Assembly (NCBI RefSeq): GCF_030064675.1
Contig: NZ_CP116413.1
Coordinates: forward strand, 3,938,001-4,002,000
Source of the DNA: Crossiella sp. CA-258035
Lineage (GTDB): Bacteria > Actinomycetota > Actinomycetes > Mycobacteriales > Pseudonocardiaceae
Direction of reading: 5' to 3'
DNA length: 64,000 nt
Shown here: one piece after another, positions 6,897-14,165 of the stretch
How the letters are laid out: each line of letters begins with the position of its first letter
How positions within the stretch are numbered: position 1 is the stretch's first letter
The notes under the pieces: model-generated
What the model was told of the DNA's origin: nothing
The model's input: the letters and a program-made list of their open reading frames with translations, nothing else
Databases searched by the model: none
Program-made: the position numbers and the translations under genes

Positions 6897-8078
6897 TCAA
6901 TGAACAGCCGCGGCGAACGCGGCCGAGCGGCGCACCACGAGCAGCGCGATGAGTCCGCAGACCGCCGCCGTGCCCACCGCCAGCGGCAGCGCGCCCTGGG
7001 CGAGGAAGAACCCGCCGAGCCCGGCGCCCGCCGCGATGCCGACCTGGAAGGCCACGATGTACACGCTGGAAGCCAGGTCCTGCCGGGTCGCCGTGGCGCG
7101 CAGCACCGCCGCCTGCAACACCACGCCGATCGCGCCGGCCGGCGCCGCCCACAGCACGACCACCGCGCTGCTGAGCAGTCCCGAGCCCGGCCCGAGGGTC
7201 AGCAGCGCCAGCATGCAGAGCGCCAGACCGCCGGCCACGAACAGGCCGGTGGCCCGGGGATGGCTGTCCAGCGTTCGCCCGATCAGCACCAGGCCGAGCA
7301 GACCCGCTGCGCCGTAAGCGAAGAGCAGCGCCGCGGTCGCCGGTCCGGTGAGGTGGGCGTAGTCGGCGATGATCGCGGTGATGTAGGTGTAGGCGGTGAA
7401 GTGGCCCAGCACCACGAGCACCGTGGTCAGGTTCACCGCGGCCAGCGACCGGTCGGCCAGCACCTGCCGGAGCGCGGAAAGTCCTTGTCCTGGCGTGGCA
7501 TGCTCCGCGGGCATCGGCTCGACCGTGGCGCGGATGGCCACCGCGGACAGCAACGCGATGACGGCCAGCACGACCACGGTGGGCCGCCAGCCCAGGGTCG
7601 CGCCGAGCCAGGAGCTCAGGGGTAGTCCGAACAGCAGGGCCAGTGAGTTCCCGGCGAAGACCACCGCGGTGGCCCGCCCGGCCCGGTCCGGACCCAGCAG
7701 GCGGGCGGCCATCGGCGCGACCACCGACCAGAACACCCCGTGGCTCACCGCGGAGACCAGCCGGGCGGCCACCGCGACGCCGTAGCTGGGCGCGAGGGCC
7801 AGCAGCAGGTTGGACAGCGCGATCGCGACCACCGTGATCAGGGCCGTGGTCCGGCGGTCCCAGCGGGCGGTGAGCACCACCAGCGGCATCACGGTGATCG
7901 CGACCACCACCGCGTAGCCGGTCATCAGCAGGCCGATCGCCGAGTCAGACGCTTTCAGACCCGCCGCGAGCTGCGGTAACAGGGCCACCGGCAGGTTCTC
8001 CGAGGTGACCGAGATGAAGCAGGCGGTGCTCAGCGCCACCAGGGCCATACCCGTTCGAGAGCTTGTCGCCACGCGCAT
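6897..8078 (-). CDS. MFS transporter, DHA-type exporter
   Basis: 393 residues from the ATG at 8078. Major facilitator with about 12 hydrophobic segments in the cytoplasmic membrane. The loop-2 pattern (RWDRRTTALIT) and the TM4 segment APSYGVAVAARLVSA are typical of the AraJ/DHA1 group of sugar or drug exporters. An in-frame ATG at 8093 would add five residues that coincide with a palindromic operator, so the inner start is chosen. Divergent from a LacI-type regulator with the shared operator in between, which implies that the regulator controls this transporter. Substrate is unknown. Confidence 0.82.
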   Translation of the reverse strand: MRVATSSRTGMALVALSTACFISVTSENLPVALLPQLAAGLKASDSAIGLLMTGYAVVVAITVMPLVVLTARWDRRTTALITVVAIALSNLLLALAPSYGVAVAARLVSAVSHGVFWSVVAPMAARLLGPDRAGRATAVVFAGNSLALLFGLPLSSWLGATLGWRPTVVVLAVIALLSAVAIRATVEPMPAEHATPGQGLSALRQVLADRSLAAVNLTTVLVVLGHFTAYTYITAIIADYAHLTGPATAALLFAYGAAGLLGLVLIGRTLDSHPRATGLFVAGGLALCMLALLTLGPGSGLLSSAVVVLWAAPAGAIGVVLQAAVLRATATRQDLASSVYIVAFQVGIAAGAGLGGFFLAQGALPLAVGTAAVCGLIALLVVRRSAAFAAAVH

Positions 8079-8094
8079 TGTGTAACGATACACA
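8079..8094. promoter_or_regulatory. Palindromic operator between MFS and LacI-type genes
   Basis: TGTGTAACGATACACA is an almost perfect 16-bp palindrome (only the central positions deviate) directly abutting the MFS start codon and 14 bp before the LacI-type ATG. Its position overlaps the likely start points of both genes, as expected for an operator bound by the adjacent LacI-family protein. Confidence 0.65.
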
Positions 8095-8108
8095 GATAGG
8101 CTGTGGGC

Positions 8109-9149
8109 ATGTCCAGTCCCGGATCACCGCGCGTCACCATGGCGGCGGTGGCGCGCCGCGCCGGTGTCTCGCCGATGACGGTGTCCTACTGCTACAGCCA
8201 GCCGGACCGGGTCGCCCCGGACACGCTGCGCCGGGTCCGCGAGGCCGCCGCCGAACTGGGCTACCAGGGACCGGACCCGACCGCGCGGTCGTTGCGCAAG
8301 CGGCACAACGACGCGATCGGGGTGGTGCTCGGCGAGCACCTCGCCTACGCCTTCGAGGATCCGCAGGCCCGCCGGTTCCTGACCGGGGTGGCCGAGGTGT
8401 GCCGCGAGCGCGGCAGCGGCCTGAACCTGATCCCGACCACCGGTGCGGACCAGGACGTCGAGCGGGTGCGCTCGGCCGCGGTCGACGGCTACATCGTGTG
8501 GACCACGGTCGAGGACGACCCGGTGCTGGAGGTGGTGCGCGGCCTGGGCAAACCGGTCGCCATCCACGGCGGCCCGGCGGTGCCCGGCGTCCAGGTGGTC
8601 GGCATCGACAACCGCGCCTCCGCCAGGGATATCGCCGCGCGCACCTTCGCCGGAGCCCAGCGCCCGGCCGTGCTCAGCTTCCCCTTCGACCGGGAACGCA
8701 GGCCACGGCTGGAAACCGGGCCGGACGCCGACCAGGTGCCGTTCCCGGTCACCCGCGAACGCCTCCAGGGCGTCTACGACCACTGCGCGCAGGCGGGTGT
8801 CGATCCCCGTGGCCTGCCGGTGGCCGTGGTGGCCCGCAACGACCGCGAGGAAGCCGCCGCCATGGCCGCCCTGCTCTTCGACTTCCGCACGCCGGACGCG
8901 GTGGTCGCGATGAGCGACCAGCTCGCCTTCGCGGTGCTCGACACCGCCCGCGCCCGCGGCCTCCGGGTGCCGGAGGACCTCGCGGTCTCCGGCTGGGACG
9001 ACGGCCCGGATGCCGAACGCGCCGGCCTGACCACCATCGCCCAGTCGCTGCTGGACCAGGGCAGGACCTGCGCGCTCATCGCGCTCGGCGACCGGGCGCC
9101 GGGCGGCAGCGCCGCGTGGACCACCCGGGTGCGCTCGAGCACCCGGTGA
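8109..9149 (+). CDS. LacI-family transcriptional regulator
   Basis: About 346 residues. N-terminal LacI helix-turn-helix (MAAVARRAGVSPMTVSYCY) and hinge region, then a periplasmic-binding-protein-like effector domain with the sugar-binding-type segments IGVVLGEHL and SGWDDGPDAERAGLTTI near the C-terminus. Cytoplasmic repressor, dimeric in the family. The ATG at 8109 is taken over a GTG at 8103. No Shine-Dalgarno is visible, so it may be leaderless. Divergent from the MFS gene, whose start abuts a 16-bp palindrome. Effector is unknown. Confidence 0.88.
   Translation: MSSPGSPRVTMAAVARRAGVSPMTVSYCYSQPDRVAPDTLRRVREAAAELGYQGPDPTARSLRKRHNDAIGVVLGEHLAYAFEDPQARRFLTGVAEVCRERGSGLNLIPTTGADQDVERVRSAAVDGYIVWTTVEDDPVLEVVRGLGKPVAIHGGPAVPGVQVVGIDNRASARDIAARTFAGAQRPAVLSFPFDRERRPRLETGPDADQVPFPVTRERLQGVYDHCAQAGVDPRGLPVAVVARNDREEAAAMAALLFDFRTPDAVVAMSDQLAFAVLDTARARGLRVPEDLAVSGWDDGPDAERAGLTTIAQSLLDQGRTCALIALGDRAPGGSAAWTTRVRSSTR
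9125..9146 (+). terminator. Hairpin overlapping the end of the LacI-type gene
   Basis: CCGGGTGC (9125-9132) and GCACCCGG (9139-9146) form an 8-bp stem with a 6-nt loop across the last codons of the regulator gene. It is compact and GC-rich and could end transcription before the esterase-like gene, which starts 34 bp later with its own AGGAGG. Confidence 0.4.
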
Positions 9150-9183
9150 TCTTCGGTACCCTCCGGTGTCAGGAGGTCACCGA

Positions 9184-10485
9184 ATGTCACAGGATGCCCA
9201 GGCCGAGCTGATCACCGCCTGGCTGGCCGAGCACGCCATCCCGCTGCGCACCGTCGAGCCCGGCAACGGTGTGGACGACCTGAAGCCGCTGGCCGAGGTG
9301 CTGGACGGGGTGCGCGTGGTCGGGCTGGGGGAGGCCACGCACGGCAGCAGGGAGTTCTTCACGCTCAAGCACCGGCTGGTCGAGTTCCTGGTGACCGAGC
9401 TGGGTTTCACCACCTTCGCCATCGAGGCCGGCTGGTCGGCCTGCCGCGCGGTGGACGACTACGTGGTGCACGGCACCGGAACCGCCGAGCTGGCCCTGCG
9501 CCAGGTCGGCTTCTGGACCTGGTACACCGAGGAAGTGCTGGCCCTGGTCGAATGGCTGCGCGCGCACAACACGGACCTGCCACTGGAGCAGCGGGTGCGC
9601 TTCCGCGGCGTCGATCCGGTGCTGGAGAAGGCGGGCGTCGAGGCCATCGGCGGCTATCTGTCCACAGTGGACACCGAGCGGGCGGCGGCGTTCCGGGCCG
9701 CGGCCAAGGCACTGCGCCCGGACGTCACCAAGATCAGCGTCGGCGGCGTGCTGCGCGCGGCGTTCCGGCACCTGTGGCGGCGGGTGCCGGGAGTGCGGGC
9801 CGCGGCCGAGCACAACGAGGTGCTCGCGGCCAGGGAGGTGGTGCGCGAGACGGTGACCTGGCTGGCCGGGCACCCGGCGCAGGACCCCGCCTGGCACGAG
9901 GCGCACTGGCACGCCTGGGCGGTGGACCGGGCCGCGGAGCTGCGCACCCTGCCCACCCTCGGCCAGGCGGGCGGTCACCTGCGCGACCGGATGATGGGCG
10001 CGGCGGTGAACCGCATCCTGGAGGAGCAGCCCGACGGCCGGGTGATGTTGTGGGCGCACAACGGACACCTCTCCGCCGCCACCCGCTCCAGCAAGGAGGC
10101 CGCGCTCGGCGCGGAGCTGCGGGACCGGCTCGGCGACGGCTACTACGCGCTGGCGCTGGTGGCCAACGAGGGCGGCTTCCAGGCCATCCAGATGGGCGGC
10201 ACCGAGCTGGCCGAGTTCGTCCTGGACCCGGCCGAGCCCGGCACCCTGGAATGGCAGCTGGCCAAGGTCGGCGGCGACCACCTGGTGGACCTGCGGCACG
10301 CGCGGCCGGACCCGGTGGCCAGGGAATGGCTGGCGGGCAAGCACAAGATGCGCGGCTACGGCTCGGTGGTCGGGTTCTGGAAGACGATGAAGAAGGAGTC
10401 GCTGACCTTCCGGCTGGGCGCGGAGTACGACGGCGTCGCCTACCTGGACCGCACCACTCGCGCCCAGCCGCTGAAACCGGGCTGA
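9184..10485 (+). CDS. Erythromycin-esterase family protein
   Basis: 433 residues. Member of the EreA/EreB-like superfamily (also called succinoglycan-biosynthesis/Ere-like), which includes macrolide lactone esterases. Characteristic segments are VGLGEATHGSREFF near residue 45 with the active-site His, FAIEAGWSACRAVDDYV near residue 80, and WAHNGHLS near residue 290. An AGGAGG sits 7 bp before the ATG at 9184; the longer GTG start at 9166 would overlap that site and is rejected. Actinomycete members are often not true resistance enzymes, so macrolide hydrolysis is only a possibility. Confidence 0.82.
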   Translation: MSQDAQAELITAWLAEHAIPLRTVEPGNGVDDLKPLAEVLDGVRVVGLGEATHGSREFFTLKHRLVEFLVTELGFTTFAIEAGWSACRAVDDYVVHGTGTAELALRQVGFWTWYTEEVLALVEWLRAHNTDLPLEQRVRFRGVDPVLEKAGVEAIGGYLSTVDTERAAAFRAAAKALRPDVTKISVGGVLRAAFRHLWRRVPGVRAAAEHNEVLAAREVVRETVTWLAGHPAQDPAWHEAHWHAWAVDRAAELRTLPTLGQAGGHLRDRMMGAAVNRILEEQPDGRVMLWAHNGHLSAATRSSKEAALGAELRDRLGDGYYALALVANEGGFQAIQMGGTELAEFVLDPAEPGTLEWQLAKVGGDHLVDLRHARPDPVAREWLAGKHKMRGYGSVVGFWKTMKKESLTFRLGAEYDGVAYLDRTTRAQPLKPG

Positions 10486-10486
10486 C

Positions 10487-12340
10487 TCAGCCCGCGCGCT
10501 GGATCAGCGTCGGATCCTCCAGCTCGGCCAGCGTCGCCGCGTACTCCTTGACCAGCTCGTGCAGCACGTACCGGCCGGGCGCGGACTCGGTGAGCAAGTG
10601 GTTGTCGTACAACAGTTCCAGCCCGCGCCGGGCCGCCGTGGCGGTCAACCCGGCCAGCGCCGCCGAGGTCGGCGGGTCGACCTCGACACCCGAGCACAGG
10701 CCGAGGCAGCGGAACAGCCGCTGGGTCTCCACCGGCAGGCCCTGGTAGGACAGCTCGAACGCGGCGGTGAGCGTGCGGTTCTCCGCGTGCAGCTCGCTCA
10801 GCCGGGTCCGCGCGGAGCTGAGCAGGTCCACCAGGTAGCGCTCGGTCCAGCGCGGGTGGTGCCGCAACCGACCGGCCAGCAACGTGATCGCCAGCGGCAG
10901 ACCGCCGCACAGCGCCACCAGCTCGGTGACCGCCGCCGGGTCCACCGGCTGCTCGCGCGGACCGGCCAGCCGCTGGAACAGCCGGGCGGCCTGTTCCAGC
11001 GGCAGCGGGTTCAGCTCCAGCGACCGCACGCCCTCCAGCGCGCTCAGCCGCCGTCTGCTGGTGATCAGCACCCGGCACCGGCCGGGTCCCGGCAGCAGCG
11101 GCCGGACCTGCTCGTGCCCGGCGGCGTCGTCCAGGATGAGCAGCAACCGCTTGTCCCGCAAGCGTTCCCGCCACAGCGCGGCGCGGGCGTGCTCGGTCTC
11201 CGGCAGCGCGGCGGCCGGCACACCGACCGCGAGCAGCAGCGCGGCCAGCGCCTGGTACGGCGGCAGCGGCGGCTGCGCGGCGGCGAAGGCGTTGAGGCGC
11301 AGGAAGATCCGGCCGTCCGGGTAGTCGGTGGCGAGCAGGTGCGCGGCCTGCACGGCCAGGGTGGTCTTGCCGATCCCGGGCATCCCGTCCACCACGTGCA
11401 CCACCGCGGCCACCGACGGTTCGGTGAGCCGCCGCAGCTCGTCCTCCCTTCCGCTGCAGGACAACGAATCCGCGGGTAGCTGCTCCACGGTCACCGCGGG
11501 CGCGAGCACCACCGGCGGACCGGCCAGCCGCGGCGGCGCGGACAGTTCCGGATCCCTGGTCAGGATGCGCTGGTGCAGCCCGCGCATGGCCGGGCCAGGG
11601 TCGATGCCCAGCTGTTCGGCCAGCACCGCGCGGGCGTCCTGGAACACCCCGAGCGCCTCGGCCTGCCTGCCCGAGCGGTACAGCGCGAGCATCAGCAGCT
11701 CCCGCAACCGTTCCCGCAGCGGGTGCCGGGTCACCAGTGCGGTCAGCTCGGCCACCGCCGTGCGGTGCTCGCCGCGGTCCAGCGCCAGCGCCGCGGACAG
11801 CTCCTGGGCCAGCAGGTGGCACTCGCGCAACCGCAGCCGGTGCGCGTGCAGGTACGCGCTGTCCAGGCCGCTGAACGGCTCCCCGCGCCAGCGCCGCAGC
11901 GCCGAGCCCACCGACTCGGCGGCCGCCCGCCACTGCCCGGCCCGCTGGTGCTCCTGGGCCGCGGCCACCTCCTGCTCGAAGACCAGCGCGTCCAGCTGGT
12001 CGGGCTCCCCGCGCAGCAGGTAGCCGGCCTCGGTGCGCACCACCACCGCGTCCCGGTCATCGGTGGCCCCGGGCGGCCGCAGCGCGCGGCGCAGCCTGCT
12101 GATGTTGGTCTGCACCGTGTTCCGCGCGCCCTGCGGCGGGTTGTCCGCCCACACCGCCTCGATCAGCGCCTCCACCGGCACCGGCTGGTTCATTCGAGTG
12201 AGCAGAACAGCCAGCACTGCCTGTTGCCGCGCCCAGCCCAGCTCGATCCGCACCGGACCGCGGCGCGCGGCCAGCGCCCCGAGTACCTCGCAGTAAAGCC
12301 TGTCGTCGTGTTTGAGCACGTCAAACCCCCAATTAGGCAT
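10487..12340 (-). CDS. SARP/AfsR-type activator with NB-ARC domain
   Basis: About 617 residues. Order: OmpR-type winged helix (around residues 10-85, with ARQQAVLAVLL and ISRLRRAL), bacterial transcriptional activator domain (about 95-245, FSGLDSAYLHAHRLRL), then an NB-ARC ATPase with Walker A DGMPGIGKTTLA, Walker B RLLLILDDAA, and the GLPLAI motif, ending in a winged helix (HELVKEYA). The C-terminal TPR region found in AfsR is absent. SARP proteins are cluster-situated activators of secondary metabolism in actinomycetes. It is divergent from the lanthipeptide precursor gene and is the likely pathway activator. The ATG at 12340 is chosen; GTG at about 12319 is an alternative. Confidence 0.88.
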   Translation of the reverse strand: MPNWGFDVLKHDDRLYCEVLGALAARRGPVRIELGWARQQAVLAVLLTRMNQPVPVEALIEAVWADNPPQGARNTVQTNISRLRRALRPPGATDDRDAVVVRTEAGYLLRGEPDQLDALVFEQEVAAAQEHQRAGQWRAAAESVGSALRRWRGEPFSGLDSAYLHAHRLRLRECHLLAQELSAALALDRGEHRTAVAELTALVTRHPLRERLRELLMLALYRSGRQAEALGVFQDARAVLAEQLGIDPGPAMRGLHQRILTRDPELSAPPRLAGPPVVLAPAVTVEQLPADSLSCSGREDELRRLTEPSVAAVVHVVDGMPGIGKTTLAVQAAHLLATDYPDGRIFLRLNAFAAAQPPLPPYQALAALLLAVGVPAAALPETEHARAALWRERLRDKRLLLILDDAAGHEQVRPLLPGPGRCRVLITSRRRLSALEGVRSLELNPLPLEQAARLFQRLAGPREQPVDPAAVTELVALCGGLPLAITLLAGRLRHHPRWTERYLVDLLSSARTRLSELHAENRTLTAAFELSYQGLPVETQRLFRCLGLCSGVEVDPPTSAALAGLTATAARRGLELLYDNHLLTESAPGRYVLHELVKEYAATLAELEDPTLIQRAG

Positions 12341-12400
12341 CGGAGAAGGACACCTTAACCCGCGGACGGTGTGTTCGGAACTACTCACAGTAAGAGCTTG

Positions 12401-12434
12401 TTGACATGCGACTGCAATCCTGTGACAGCGCTGT
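12401..12434 (+). promoter_or_regulatory. lanA: Candidate lanA promoter with internal palindrome
   Basis: TTGACA at 12401-12406 is a good -35 hexamer; no strong -10 follows at the usual distance, which is common for promoters that need an activator. A perfect 10-bp palindrome ACAGCGCTGT lies at 12425-12434. The element is between the divergent SARP gene and the precursor gene. No clear SARP-type direct repeat was found. Confidence 0.4.
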
Positions 12435-12510
12435 GTACGCGGCCCCGCCTAGGGTCCGAAGTGAGCGCGAGAAAATCGCGCAGCACAATCACAGAAAGGT
12501 GAAATGTCAA

Positions 12511-12690
12511 ATGGACGCTTTTGATCTGGACGCCAGGGTCAGCACTCCGGCGGCGAGCAACGGCCAGGCGCAGCCGCTGTCGATTACCAGTGTGATCACC
12601 CGCCTGGCGTGCACCAGGACCCCGCTCTGCTCCGGCTTCACCTGCCGCTGCACCCAGGGCGCGTGCACCGCCGGCTGCCCCAAGCGGTAA
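12511..12690 (+). CDS. lanA: Class I lanthipeptide precursor peptide
   Basis: 59 residues. The leader starts MDAFDLDARVS, containing the FDLD version of the F-N/D-L-D box that binds LanB and LanC in nisin and epidermin leaders. The C-terminal part from ITSV onward is about 35 residues with six Cys and nine Ser/Thr (C-rich blocks LACTRTPLC, SGFTCRC, TQGAC, TAGC, ending PKR). ITSV at the likely core start recalls nisin and planosporicin. The ring-like spacings T-x3-C, T-x2-C, S-x3-C, T-x2-C, T-x3-C, T-x2-C could give up to six lanthionine rings. The AAAGGTGA motif 10 bp upstream supports the ATG at 12511. The cleavage site is not certain: no protease gene is present. Not a sequence I recognise as a described lantibiotic. 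Confidence 0.88.
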   Translation: MDAFDLDARVSTPAASNGQAQPLSITSVITRLACTRTPLCSGFTCRCTQGACTAGCPKR

Positions 12691-12714
12691 GTACCCGCAG
12701 CTAGTCGGGCTGAA

Positions 12715-12755
12715 GGCGGGTGCTGCCGTGTGTCGACGACACGGCAGCACCCGCC
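12715..12755 (+). terminator. Strong hairpin between lanA and lanC (attenuator-like)
   Basis: Perfect 17-bp stem (arms 12715-12731 and 12739-12755) with a 7-nt loop GTCGACG, 25 bp after the precursor stop and 41 bp before lanC. Lanthipeptide operons commonly carry such a partial terminator or RNA stabiliser here, giving far more precursor transcript than enzyme transcript. Confidence 0.85.
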
Positions 12756-12795
12756 GCTCAACCTACCGCATCAGTGCAGAGGAACAGGGGTTGTC

Positions 12796-14163
12796 ATGCG
12801 CGCAGAAACAGTGGCCAGGGAATCCGCGACAGCCTGGCACGGAGTAGTCCCCGCGGCGCTTGCGGCCAAAGCCCGCGAAGTGGCCTGGGAGGTCGCGCGG
12901 AGAACCGCGGATTCCGCCGAGGTCATCGATCATGTCATGCGATTCACCGAGCAGACGATGCATCCGATGGAATGGTACTTACCCAGCTTCGGGTATGGCC
13001 ACGCCGGAATCGCACTACTCCATGTGCACGCCGCGGCCGTTGCCCCCAATGAGGTAGAGAGCGCGCGTTCCCTCTCGGCGGGGTTCTCTTTCATCCGCGA
13101 GGCGGTGGCGGGCACCCAGGTCCAACCGCTATTGGCGCCGGGCGTGTTCTCCGGCACCGGCGGCCTCGGGCTGTGCGTGGCGGGCTGTGTCGAAGCCGAA
13201 CCCCGGTTCGCGCCCAGCCTTCGCCGCCTGCACGAGCAGTTCGCCGCCCAGGTCGCCGAACTGGACCTGCCCATGGCCGAACGCGAGGTCAGCGACTCCG
13301 ACTACGACCTGATCACCGGCGCCGCGGGCACCCTGGCCTACCTCTGCTCGATCCCGGACCCCGACGAGTCGCTGCGCGCCGCCGCCCAGCGCCTGCTGGA
13401 CTACCTCATCTGGCTCAGCGAGCCACCCCGCGACCTCACCATCACCCGCCGCTGGCTGATCTCCCCGGAGCTGTGCGCGCCACTGGGCCGCGACCCCAGG
13501 GAGTTCCCCGGCGGCTACCTCAACCTCGGCCTCTCCCACGGCATCCCCGGCGCGGTCGCCGCACTGGCCGTGGCCCGGCTGCGCGGGCACCGGCGGCCCG
13601 GACAGGTGGCGGCCATCCGGCGAATGGTGGACTGGCTCCTCGATGTCCGGCGCGCGGACGAGCACGGTCCGGTGTGGGCCACCGAGATCCCGGTGGCCGG
13701 CTCCGGCGAGGAGGTCCGGCCGAACCAGCCCAACGACCAGATCGGCTGGTGCTACGGCACCGCCGGGGTCGCGGTGTCCCTGCTCGCCGCGAGCGAGGCG
13801 CTGGGCGACGCCGAGCTGCGGGCCGCGGCCTTCGAGGCGTTCGAGGGCGTGCTGCGGCGCAGCGAGGAGCGGCCCGCGCTCTCGCCCACCTTCTGCCACG
13901 GCGTGGCCGGGGTGCTGGCCATCTGCCTGGAGTTCGCCGCCGCGGGCAGCGAAGCGGCCCGCGAGCACACCCCGCGGCTGCTCGCCGAGCTGCTCGCGCA
14001 CGCCGATCCCGCGCACCCGCTGGTCTTCCGCGACCAGGAGGAGCCGGGGCTGTTCGTGGACTGCCCAGGACTGCTCACCGGCTCGACCGGGGTGGCGCTG
14101 ACCCTGCTCGCCGCGATCAGCCCGGCCCGCCCCACCTGGCTGACCGCGTTCCTGGCACGGTGA
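12796..14163 (+). CDS. lanC: Lanthipeptide cyclase LanC
   Basis: 455 residues, slightly longer than nisin NisC. Zinc-dependent cyclase that adds Cys thiols to dehydrated residues to form (methyl)lanthionine rings. The alpha-barrel signature motifs are seen: GYGHAGIALL and GTGGLGL in the first half, SHGIPGAVAAL, and the zinc ligands Cys319 (GWCYGTAG) and Cys367-His368 (TFCHGVAG), with a C-terminal GLLTGSTGVALTLL. The ATG at 12796 follows a GAGGAACAGGGG purine-rich stretch. It lies between lanA and lanB and ends 2 bp before the lanB ATG, so translation is probably coupled. Confidence 0.95.
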   Translation: MRAETVARESATAWHGVVPAALAAKAREVAWEVARRTADSAEVIDHVMRFTEQTMHPMEWYLPSFGYGHAGIALLHVHAAAVAPNEVESARSLSAGFSFIREAVAGTQVQPLLAPGVFSGTGGLGLCVAGCVEAEPRFAPSLRRLHEQFAAQVAELDLPMAEREVSDSDYDLITGAAGTLAYLCSIPDPDESLRAAAQRLLDYLIWLSEPPRDLTITRRWLISPELCAPLGRDPREFPGGYLNLGLSHGIPGAVAALAVARLRGHRRPGQVAAIRRMVDWLLDVRRADEHGPVWATEIPVAGSGEEVRPNQPNDQIGWCYGTAGVAVSLLAASEALGDAELRAAAFEAFEGVLRRSEERPALSPTFCHGVAGVLAICLEFAAAGSEAAREHTPRLLAELLAHADPAHPLVFRDQEEPGLFVDCPGLLTGSTGVALTLLAAISPARPTWLTAFLAR

Positions 14164-14165
14164 GC

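Noticed and set aside
9166-9183. GTG start 18 bp upstream of the erythromycin-esterase-like gene
   Set aside because: It would overlap the AGGAGG ribosome site that serves the ATG at 9184.
9184-10485. Calling the erythromycin-esterase-like gene a self-resistance gene for the neighbouring lanthipeptide cluster
   Set aside because: The enzyme family acts on lactones, not on peptides, and the gene lies beyond the SARP gene on the opposite side; no support in the sequence.
13173-14165. In-frame extension of LanB upstream of 14166
   Set aside because: It runs through lanC in another frame and is Arg/Pro-rich without any LanB motif; the conserved domain starts after MTRYEPADFFLL.
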